Source: Parachlorella kessleri (lineage: Eukaryota > Chlorophyta > Trebouxiophyceae > Chlorellales > Chlorellaceae). Taken from it: DNA of 44,720 nucleotides. Of the stretch, positions 12,087 through 22,280 are shown one piece after another (the stretch's first letter is position 1; each line of letters opens with the position of its first letter). Both the position numbers and the translations under genes were made by a program. The notes beneath the pieces were generated by a model. That model made no database searches. It worked only from the letters and a program-made list of their open reading frames with translations, and had not been told where the DNA came from. The stretch lies in NCBI GenBank assembly GCA_001598975.1, contig BBXU01002127.1, positions 1 through 44,720 of the forward strand. Direction: 5' to 3'.

Positions 12087-15000
12087 ATGCAGACCTTCTC
12101 TGCTCCCACGGCCAGGGCACCGGTACTTTCTGCATGCAGCGCTCGTGCTGGCTCCAGGCTGCCTAGGGTGAGCAATATGTAGTCCGACTAGAGCTAGCGT
12201 CTGCAAATTGCAGGGCTAGCATGGTGTTCCAGCAATCCTTGCTGCTCGTGTTGGAGAGATCGAACTGTCTTTCGGGAATTGTCGCTCGTTATGCCCTTCA
12301 TCGTACTTCTGCTGCTGCCACATCTCACCTGTCGCGTAGAGCCCGACCCCAGCGATGTGACCCTCCGCCAGCTGCCTCCCCTGTCCGTCTTAGACGTGGA
12401 GGTTGTCTTCCCCTTCTTTCACCTGCAGGCTGCTTCGACCCGACCACTACGGCCCCATGCCAGGAGTCCAGCTACCCCACGGGCAGTGGCGGCACCTGAG
12501 CAGCAGACCGTGGTGCAGGCCACGCCCAACATTGCCAACGACATGTCCGAGCTGATTGGGCGCACCCCCATGGTGTACCTGAATCGGGTCACTGCTGGCA
12601 ACGTGGCCAAGGTGCGGCATGCAGGGGCGGCACGTATGGCTGAAGTATTACGGACATGCTGGGCCCTTGGGGGTTAAACCCATGTTTCCAAGTGGCGAGG
12701 GGTGTCAAGTGTTGCTTCTTCACTTTGCAGTTGTAGTGCTTTGACACTCTTAGTGTCGTGTCGGCCACATGAGCAGGGGGTGTAGAAACTTCAGTCTTTG
12801 TTGCTGTTGTACAGGTTGCCGCCAAGCTGGAAGTGATGGAGCCCTGCTGCTCAGTCAAGGACAGGTGGGGTCGGCAACTTTGGTTGGCGGGCGTAGTACT
12901 CCAGGTGCTGCACGTAGCCTTTGCGAGTACTTGAGGGGAGTGGCAGGCGACGATGCACTGCGAGACTCATCTCGCTTAGACCATTGGGTTGGGGTAGTAT
13001 GTGTGTGGGGTTAGGTGACGTTGGCCAGGGAGGAGTTGGCTTTGATGCTTTGGACCGACTCTTTCATTCAGATTATTTATGATGGGGTACCTGTGCTCTT
13101 GCCTACCTGCTGTGTAGCGGATGTGTCCCAATGCACTGGTGTGACAGCAAGTCGTGGAGCCTCAGGCAGGCGGCGCGTGCGGCTGCTCACTGCAGGATCG
13201 GGTACAGCATGATCGCCGATGCTGAGGAGAAGGGCAAGATCCAGGCCGGCAAGACCACACTGGTGGAGCCCACCTCGGGTAACACCGGCATTGCCCTGGC
13301 ATTCATCGCGGCGGCCCGCGGCTGTGAGTCGGGGGGGGCGGGTTCGGTTGCTGGGTGGCGTGTGGCAGCCCTGGGCTTTCACAGTGTCTGGGGGCGGGGC
13401 TGGAGTGTCTGATAGAAGCGCGGAACATGGCAGGGCAGCACCTGTGATTTTTAGATGCGCTGTTCGTAGGTTGGCAATCTGCCCCTGGAGCCTGCCCTTG
13501 TAGGTGCTTTCCCTGACGAGTTCCGGCCATGTCCTGTGCCGGGGTGCCTCAGTACCCGGAGCGTTTCGCTTTTCTGCCCTTCTGGACCTATCCTGCGGCC
13601 CCTGCTGCCGCTGCCTGGCTGCAGACAAGCTGGTGCTGACCATGCCTGCGTCCATGTCCCTGGAGCGGCGCATCCTGCTACGCGCCTTTGGTGCCGAGCT
13701 GGTGCTCACGGACCCCGCCAAGGGTGAGCTGGGAGTCCCTGGTGGGAGTGCCTGGTGGGCAGCGTAGCATGCCCGGGTGCAGTGTTTGTGGATTTGGCGG
13801 GTTAGCCCCTGCTAGTGCATCCTGGCATTGCTGAAGGCGCGGTGCAATGGGCATGTGGTGATGGTGAAGAGCCAAACCGGCTGAGGAGGGCGCCATGGAG
13901 GTTCCCGTTTCCCCGGGGTTCGCAGGCGCACACATCCCTGGAGCTGCGCCTGGGCAAGCCAGAGGAGGTCCCTGCCTTGGATTTTTGATTTACCACTAAA
14001 GGCACTAGCCCCTGGCTGACATCACTGCGTGCCTGCATGCACCAAGGCAGCGCTCTTTCATGGCTGGGGACAGTGCCAGCGCCGGCGTCCACCTCTGTCT
14101 GGTGGTCACAAATCGGAGCCTTCTGTGCAAAGCAGGCATGAAGGGCGCTGTGGCCAAGGCGGAGGAGATTGCCGCGGCCACACCCAACTCCTACATCCTG
14201 CAGCAGTTCGAGAACCCTGCCAACCCCAAGATCCACTATGAGACAACGGGGCCGGAGCTGTGGAAGGGCACGGAGGGCAAAATTGACTTCCTGGTTGCGG
14301 GTGGGTGGGTGCTGGGTCAAACGCACGTGCTGTGATGCTGCTAGGCACGCTTTGGTGTGAGTTTCTGGCCCTACGGAGAGAGTGGTGTGCACCGGGCATC
14401 CTGGGTGGCGTGTGGGTGCGTGGCTAAGGGCAGCAGGCGATGAGCGTCGCTCGTGAGCATTGCTTATGCAAGTGAGGCAGGTGTTGGCATATGCCTTCGC
14501 ACCTATCGTAATGTGGTGCTGGTGGGATGTGGTAGGATCTGGCAGGGCTGGTATTTTGGGTTTGATGCGGGCAGTGCGCTTGGAAAGCGTCCCTCCTGCT
14601 CCCCTTGGAGAGCTGGGGAAGGGCTGCTGCGTGGAGTTATCGTGGGCTTGATGTGTTGGCGGTGGCGGCCGGTGAGGAATCGCCTGGCTCCCCCGCACAT
14701 TCTCTCCACACGTGTGAGGTCCTTGTTCGGCCTGCAGGTGTGGGGACCGGCGGTACCATCACCGGCTCTGGGCGGTACCTGAAGGAGCAGAACCCCAACA
14801 TCAAGGTGCAGAGGGGTGCCCATGATGTATATAGGAGCACGATGCTTGTACTTTTTGCCGGCGTGCGGGAAATTGCCTCTGGTCTGCAGCATCCGAGTTG
14901 CGTTGCTGAAGCTAGGACAAAACGCTTTGCCATGTATTCCACTGAAGGCTGGTAGATGGAGCGCCCGGCAGTTAGGTGTAGCTGTTTATGGGCATCGCTA

Positions 15001-16417
15001 CCACTGGACATCGTGAGGACACAGAGATTCCTTGGTGACCCTTCTTTTCCACCCTTCCCTCCCTCCCTGCACAGCTGGTGGCTGTGGAACCTACCGAGTC
15101 CCCGGTGATCAGCGGCGGCAAGCCAGGGCCGCACAAGATCCAGGGGATCGGCGCGGGCTTCATTCCCGGCAACCTGGATACCTCCATCATTGATGAGACC
15201 ATCCAGGTGCAATGTTGCAAAGTTGTGCATTGAGGGCCGTGCTGCAACTAATCGTCCATATGCCCGCATTTGCACCTCCGACAGCTTGAGGATGGCCGAC
15301 ACTGCAGTCTGTTGCACGCGGAATTTCAAGCACCACCGCCAGGGCGTGTGGGAGGTCACCTGACCACTTTGCTTCACAACTGTCGCCGGCACGCAGGTCA
15401 GCAGCGATGACGCTGTGGCCATGGCTCGGCGGCTGGCCCTGGAGGAGGGGCTGCTGTGCGGCATCTCCTCCGGCGCGGCAGTTGTCGCTGCCAACAAGGT
15501 GGGGGGAGCTGCTGTATGCTCAGCTATATTCCTGATGGAGCAGGGCCTGTAGGGTTGAGGGTTTGGTATGGGGCCTGTAGGTATGCCCAGGGGGAGTTGC
15601 CAGCAGCAAGCATGGAATGTTGGGTGGGTGGGCGATCCGGCGTCAGTGCGCGAGGGTCCTGGTCCATTCAGCAGGTGCGGTCTCTGTGGACTGTGAGGTG
15701 ATGGCACGGCTGGGGTGCTGCCAGTGCCATCAGACGGGATGCCATGTTCTTAGTGTGCTTGTCGCATGTGCCAGTTGGTCCCTGCCGGTGCACATTCGTT
15801 GCCTGGAGGGATAGTCCCCCCACTGATAAATGTGGAAAGGGATGCCTCATCTGGCAAGCGGGTATTGATGTGAAGGCTGCCAGCTTGGCCAACACTCGCA
15901 ACTCCCTGCCGTTGTCTCATCATTACATTGAGAGCTGTGACACAGTGGGTGGCTGAGCCCTCCTCTGGGCTGACCCTCGCAGGTTGCCAGCCGGCCCGAG
16001 AACGAGGGCAAGCTGGTTGCTGTGGTGCTCCCCTCCTTTGGAGAGCGGTACCTGTCCTCCGTCCTGTTCCAGTCTATCAGGCAGGTCGAGCCAGGATGCC
16101 CCAGCCCGTGGCTTGAGCCCAGCCATGGCGCCTCTGTCCTTCGTACCCCGTCACCTTGATACCAGGCAGAGGCCACGCTTGTGCCTGGGGTGTGGTCGGC
16201 CTCCCGGTTGTGAGCAACTTGGACAGCAAGTGCAAACGGAAGCAGCTGGCAACATCTGCATCCGCGGGTGCCCAAGTCGGAAGGCGGTAGAGCAGCTCAC
16301 TAGCTGAGCTGGGTTTGGCGGCACACACGGGATGCGCCGGATGCTAACACCTCCTGTTTCTTATCCACCCCTGCTTTGCGATGCAGGGAGGATGCTGAGA
16401 AGATGGCCTTCCAGTGA
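12087..16417 (+). CDS. Cysteine synthase / O-acetylserine (thiol) lyase, probably plastidic
   Basis: Eleven exons: 12087-12167, 12429-12611, 12815-12864, 13196-13323, 13625-13723, 14136-14300, 14738-14805, 15075-15206, 15397-15498, 15983-16080 and 16387-16417, encoding 378 residues. This PLP enzyme makes cysteine from O-acetylserine and sulfide. Seen: [15 protein letters not shown]; the PLP-lysine motif SVKDRIG (Lys about 103); TSGNTG (about 131-136); the phosphate-binding GTGGTITG (about 238-245); [17 protein letters not shown], the loop that contacts serine acetyltransferase in plants; ISSGAA (about 325-330); and [15 protein letters not shown]. The ATG sits in an ideal GCCACC context. The first roughly 55 residues are rich in Ala, Arg, Ser and Pro, like a plastid transit peptide. 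The residue after Cys99 is Cys, where plant relatives usually have Ser (EPCSSVKDR). The last intron appears to use a GC donor; a four-base-shifted GT alternative changes only Glu to Gln. Confidence 0.95.
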
Positions 16418-17485
16418 GTTGCAAAGGTGGCTGGAGCGTTGGAAGTTGTTCAAGGGGGGGAGCGCAGCAGGGTGCAACCCAGCAGCAGCGCCAGCTCTTC
16501 TCCCACCCTTCGGACCCAGTGCGCAGCTGCTGTTGTTCTGAGCCTTGACTGTAGTTGTTGGCTGTTCTACTAGTCACAAAGAAAGCTGTCGACTAAGATC
16601 ATGGCGTCATGACTCTGGCCATTCAGACCTACCTGAGACTCCATCTGGCTCTCTGTTGTACTTCTTTCTTGACACGCATCATTCTACGGATAAGTGTCCA
16701 TGCACCTGGTTCGCTGTGCAGAGGGAAGCATGTGCCGTCGTGGGTAAACCCTAAAGCTGTGCAGAGGGAAGCATGTGCCGTCCCACATGATAGCTGTGGT
16801 CCTTCCTGTAACAAAATTTATATTATGCTGGTGGTGAGGTTCTGCGCTAGCGCATCCAAACCCAATTGAACTGCTGCGGCAGCCTGGTTTGCACTGGCGG
16901 GCTGACACTAAGAGCGGTGCTTTGCCCAGAAGACCCAGTCACAGAGCGCGTCCCTGACACTTTGTCCGTGACTATGGCTTACAAATACTGGCACCCCCAG
17001 TAGAGAATCTTCATACATGGTGCCTGAGACGCAAGTGCATTTTCGAGCACTTCCTTGAGCACAGACAATCCGCGCTCAGAGCGAGCAGTGCGTAAGGAAG
17101 AGAGGCGTGCACTGAAAAACGCAGCGCACCGGAAGTGCGGTACTATGGCAAGCAGTATAGCAAGACTGCGACAAGGCAGCCAGATTACCCTCAGAAGTAG
17201 TATAATACAGCAGTTTGATGCCACTTGCTACAATGAAACCACATAGCATCAGCATTCAGCGAAGACCCCACTTCCACTGTATGGGAAAAGAACAAGACGC
17301 GGAGTGCACAACCCTGAAGAGGCTTGCATCGTCCTCAAGTATTTCATTCCTTAGGCGACGGCAGGAGCACAGTGCGCCATGCTCTGTTTTCAAGCCCAAG
17401 ACCCCCAAGTGACGCAGCCCAAGAGCTTCACTGTCAGATGCCCTCAGTCAGGCAGGCAACATATCCTCACAACGGTCCAGCTGCC
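16418..17485. other. Convergent intergenic stretch, cysteine synthase / CLT transporter
   Basis: About 1.07 kb between two stop codons, holding both 3' UTRs. A possible chlorophyte polyadenylation signal, TGTAA, lies at 16806-16810 on the plus strand. A TTACA (TGTAA on the minus strand) lies near 16979. A 27-bp direct repeat is at 16713-16782. No coding exon is supported. Confidence 0.55.
16713..16782. repeat. 27-bp direct repeat, two copies
   Basis: An identical 27-base sequence beginning GCTGTGCAGAGGGAAGCATG occurs at 16713-16739 and again at 16756-16782, a period of 43 bases. It is a local duplication in the cysteine synthase 3' region. Confidence 0.85.
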
Positions 17486-20400
17486 TCACCCCGCAACCAC
17501 ATGACGTGCCCCTCCAGCTACATCCACCGGCGGCCCGCTGTCTGCCAGCCACTGCCTCAGCTTGCTGCGCAATGTGGGGGCCCAGAGGGGGGCGTTGTAG
17601 GCAAGGAGGCCGCCTACCAGCAGCGCAGCTCCGGCCAGGAAGGCGGGTCCCACGGGCGGGGCGGGGGGCAGGAAGGGCAAGTCCATCTGCACAAGAGAGC
17701 CCGATGGCAATAGAGTGAGGCGGGAAGGTGGGTGACAATGCCTCTTAGTGACAACAGTGTGCCCTGTGGTCCTTGTAACCGGGCACCTCAGGGTCACTAG
17801 TAACTAGCCAGTCAAACAAACCCGCCACGCTGTCAGCCACGCCATGCCGGCATTTTACAGATAGCTTCCAATACCAAGCTGCAGGGCTGCATGGACCAGC
17901 GCTGGCAAACCTTGCCACATGCAGAGACCTCCCACCCACCGTGAAGGCAAAGATGGTGATGGGCACCAGCGCTGACATGACTAAACTCATGACTACATTG
18001 CCCGCCACGCGGATCAGGCTCAGCGCGGCCACGTTGAACACCAGGTTCGTCGCCACGTAGGCCAGCGGCAGCAGCGGTGCGCCCGCGCAGTCGGAGCCAC
18101 ATGCGGGGCTCAGGCCACGGAGGCACTGGAACCCTGCGGGCGAGGGCGGGGCGCAGCACAGCAAGGAGCAGGTCAGAAAGATGAGCTAGGAGTGAGCACA
18201 GGCAGATGGTCGGCGGCCTGAACATTATGGGCAACTCAAAGCAGGCCAATAGGGTCTGCAGGAATACAGCCTGGCTGCCACTCCAGCTGCCAATTGCTGA
18301 GCTCATGCCACCTCCAGCACAGCGGTCACTGCGATGGGCCAAAGGCTGCCACTCACCGCGTGCCACATAACCTGGTAGCTCTGCAAGGGTCATGCCCCGC
18401 ACCATGGTCATCACCGGCAGCAGCGCAAACACAAACGCAGCCTGCGCGGGTCACAGGGGAGGGCTGGCCATCAGCAACACCCAAGCTGTGACACTGTTCG
18501 AATAACTCAGCTGTGGAAACCTTGACAGACCGAGGCACCTGGCGGAAGCTGCTGTAGCGCAGGGCACAACCAAGCTGTAAAGCTGTAAAAGCTGCGTGCA
18601 GCGTTCCATAGGCATGGCCTGGCTGGAGCGTAAACCATGGATACAGTGGTTTCAACCATTGCACACAACATTCGTCTATCCTGGGCTGGCAGCCACCGAC
18701 AGAGCATGCCCTGCTGCCCAAAAACTGCGGCCCAGATTCATGACCCCCTTCATTGGTCTGCAGCTGCCTGGCGGTGTCGGTTGTGCTCCCGCTAATACTA
18801 CCCTCAACCCACCGCCCTGACCCACCTGCGCCAGACTACCATACGAGTTGACAACAAAGAGATCCAGATCCTGCCCCTTCTCCTCACGCACCTCCCTGCG
18901 CACCACATAACATTTCCAAGCCTCTCAGTTGTCGCAGATGCGTTGACCCAGGCACACCATTCCGCCTGTGGTCGAACTCACACTCCATGCCGATTCTAAT
19001 ATCCAGATGAAAGGCTTTAGTGGCGCCCAGGGCACCAGCCGCGGCTCTGGGGCATCTTGAAGACAAAGCCAGCCCAGCAAGCCAGCTCATATCCACCTCG
19101 ACAACTTATGGTGCCTTGCGCCCTTACCTGAACACCCGCTCCTTATAGATGCAACTGAGAGCGGGGAACAGCATGGAGAAGACGAATAGAAGGGCATACC
19201 CAGGGTGCACCTGCAATGAGCGCAACAACCCAGGCTTAAAGCGGCTCTTGCTGCCTAGGGAAGCGTCGGCAGCTGCCACATACTGACAAGTGCTCGCCAG
19301 CAGGTCCGCTAAGCACCCTCAGCATTGCAAACGTGTCGGTGACTACCACACCATGCACCACAAACTGGCTACGCCCACCAGTATAATACATGCCACCACT
19401 ATCTAGCGCTGGGGCCGACGAAGTGACCCGCGCATCTCACTCACGTTGGCCAGCACCGAGCCGCCCCCCTTGCCCGGCCAGGCTGCCAGGGCCACCCCCG
19501 CCACCACCAGCAGCACGCCTCCCACCTGTGGCACGGCAGGGACACACTTGGTGTCAGTTCTCCAAGTCAGGGGATGACACTCTAACGCGACACCACTCCA
19601 CATCACTATGTCGTCATTGTTGTAAGTCAGTACCAGGACAGCAGTCAAGCAGACTCATGCTCGGGGCATAATGTGTTGGATGTACCACACAGCAGAGAAA
19701 CCATCCTTGCACAACGCTGCCCAAACTGCTCCGTTCTGGCAATAGCTCAAGCTCTCGACCGCCGCATCCAATCACAACAACACACACAGCGGCCTGCAGC
19801 ACCTCTCACCCTAGCAATGATCCCCTACATACCTGGGTGCTGCTCAGGCGCTTGCCCAGCATGAACCGTGCCAGCAAGACTTGCCAGAACAGCCCTGTCT
19901 GAGACAGCAGCGGCAGCACCACACCTGCAGGGCACAAGGCACACCGTGGGGCGTTGAAAACGTCAAGGCCATGGCAAGACACGTGGGAAGCATGTGGCCC
20001 CAGGGACATTCATCTTGCCAAAAGGCCGCCCTGGTTGAAAGCATTTATTTTCCTCCACTTGTCTGGTGCAACCCAACGCAAAGCTGCACACATGGTGCTC
20101 AAACCATGCTCCTGCACAGCAGCAGTCCCGCAGACCATCCCACAAGGGCGCTTATTAAACCAGCTCAGCCGGCAAGCCCCCGCTGCGAACTGCCCTATTA
20201 GGCCTCAAGTGCATCACAGCATACTCAAGCAGACATCCATAATGACTATCTCGTGAACATCCCAGGGATGGGCTGACACCCCCCTCCACGCGGACCTTCG
20301 CCCGCCTGCCTGCTCGTCCCTACAAGTCTTCTTCGCCCTACCTGGCAGATTGGCCGCCCCCACAAAGCCCAGCAGTGATGACAACGCCTCTACCAGCCCA

Positions 20401-21904
20401 ATGCGGGTGAAGGTCCCTAGGTAGGCGCCCGGCACAGACACCACCTGTTCGCGGCTCACCTTGCCGCCCCTGCATGCCACAAGGGATAAGCAATGGCTCA
20501 GACGCATACAGCTAATAATAGCATGACCTTACACCTCAAACAGCATCCAGGTCGGTAATGTGAGGACTGCAGCCCCTCCTGCGTTCTCGCTGCCACCAAG
20601 CAAGCCGCTGAAGGGCAAGCCTGAAGGGCAAGCTGAAGTCTTCCTGCGGCCACTCCCATGCAGAAGGAGCTAAGGCCCCATCGACCCTCTGCCTCCCTAG
20701 CATCTAGGTAGATTCGCTGGGCGGCCCACCTCCTGTCCCCTACCCCACAACAATTGACGCATCCCCATACTGCCACAACAGGGACACCCACCTATAGCGT
20801 GCCAGCAGCACCGAGAAGTAGACAGCGCAGTAGCCAAAGGTCTGGAGCTGGGCCATAAAGAACACATAGTTTTTGAGCGGGGTGATGGCCATCTTGTACA
20901 GGACACGGTTAGCCACACCCGACACCATCACTGCCGCAATCGCGCCCTGTGGCCAGCACACGCAGGGTCAACTGCTGGTAAACTTCCAGTTGCAGGGTTG
21001 GTGGAAGCGCATCAACGTACACGTTAAAACTCATGGAGGCTCCATTGAGAAGCAGATGCCAGCCGCCGAGCCTTGGGCTCCCTAAACGCACTGCCATAGG
21101 GCATGCCCACAACTTGGCTGTCAGTGAGAGGTAACTGTCATTGTGGCACGGACGCAAGGCTGAGGGCTTAAATCACTCAGGTGATACCAAAAGGCTCACC
21201 ACGAAGTACACCACGCCACGGCCAGGCGCTTGCTTCACCGCTGCTGCTGCAGCTTGTTTGGGCTGCTGTTGTTGCAACTGTTGCTGCTGCTGTTGTGGCT
21301 GCTGTTGCTCACCCTCCCACTGACCATTTGCTGCTACTAAGGCCTTCTGCGGCGCTTCGCAACCTTCATCAAGTCCTCTATCCTGCTGCCCAGAAACGTT
21401 GCCGAACGCTCCCTCTGGCCCAGAGCTGTCACAGCAGCAGCTGCCACCCTCACCATGGTTCGCTTCATGATACAGGAAGCTCTCACTACTACTTTGGCCA
21501 CCGCTGCTACTGTGGTGTCCCTGAGGGCTTGCCACATGCCTACCTGGCCTCCCTTCGTGCAGCGATATATCGGCCTGCGTATCTACCCAGTCCAAGCTGC
21601 TGTTGGTTCCGCTATTGCCTGGTTTACTGCTAGGACTGGCAGGTCCTACCACACGAGACCGCCGGCGCTTGCCATCCTGGCGGCTGTAGGCGTAAGGCCC
21701 AAAGTGAGAAGCCTGGAGCTGCCCCTTGCGCTGCCCTTGGAGTGAGGCGCCTGGTGCGCGGGCTTCCCAAGCAGCTGCTGCATGGCTGACGACCACCAAA
21801 GATTGTGACCGCTTCTGTCGGATCGCTAACAAGCTGCCCCTTACACTTGGTGATCGGCAGATGTGAGAGCCAGAACCTGCCCAAGGGGCTGACTGTCTAT
21901 GCAT
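17486..21904 (-). CDS. CRT-like transporter (plant CLT family, drug/metabolite transporter superfamily)
   Basis: Ten exons on the minus strand: 21904-21200, 20946-20792, 20469-20342, 19924-19833, 19525-19445, 19210-19128, 18895-18826, 18441-18357, 18133-17940 and 17686-17486, encoding 597 residues. The core has motifs recalled from plant homologues of the CRT transporter family: SGVANRVLYKMAITPLKNY, MAQLQTFGYCAVYFSVL, GLVEALSSLLGFVGAANLPG, LPLLSQTGLFWQ, QDLDLFVVNSYGS (about 423-435), and GAPLLPLAYVATNLVFNVAA, each in hydrophobic helices. In Arabidopsis, CLT proteins sit in the plastid envelope and export glutathione and gamma-glutamylcysteine. That substrate is inferred here, not shown. The first exon encodes about 235 hydrophilic residues rich in Ser, Gly and Gln with a polyglutamine/poly-Ala end, longer than the plant transit peptides I recall. 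The start is the ATG at 21904; a downstream start is not excluded. The gene is head-to-head with CHLM and tail-to-tail with cysteine synthase. Confidence 0.88.
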
Positions 21905-22280
21905 GGTCTGCGATTGGGTCGGTTGCTAGCAAGCCATGAAATCACCAACTACACTTGTTGCCGAGATTATACGGTAAGAGGGTAACGAAAGCGTATCGAA
22001 ATAGAAGGGGAACAATGGAAAGGCTCACCAAACGAGAAGTCAGCCCACGAGGGGTTTCTGCCTCCGTGACGCGGCAGTTCCTATTTTAGGGGGGTCACAC
22101 ATCTCATCCGATTGGGAGTAGAAGCCTGCAGTAATAGAAGCGATTTGGTGAAGTGCTTGGATAACCGTAAACTGCAAAAGGGGCCTGCCCATTGCTTCCT
22201 CGTAAACCATAAACAGTACTGGGTAATCCACCTATTGGAGCAGGCGCACCAATATCCTCGACAGCAGCATCGAAGCAGTC
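21905..22280. promoter_or_regulatory. Divergent promoter region, CLT transporter / CHLM
   Basis: The two start codons are 376 bp apart, so both genes must be driven from this stretch. An A/T-rich palindrome-like CCTATTTTAGG lies near 22080-22090 and ATTGG (reverse CCAAT) near 22111. Neither is proven to be functional. Confidence 0.6.

Noticed and set aside
13802..14698. Long minus-strand open frames across the cysteine synthase gene (also 14637-15707)
   Set aside because: They run antisense through clear cysteine synthase exons and introns and have no family content. They reflect the GC-rich codon pattern of the sense gene.
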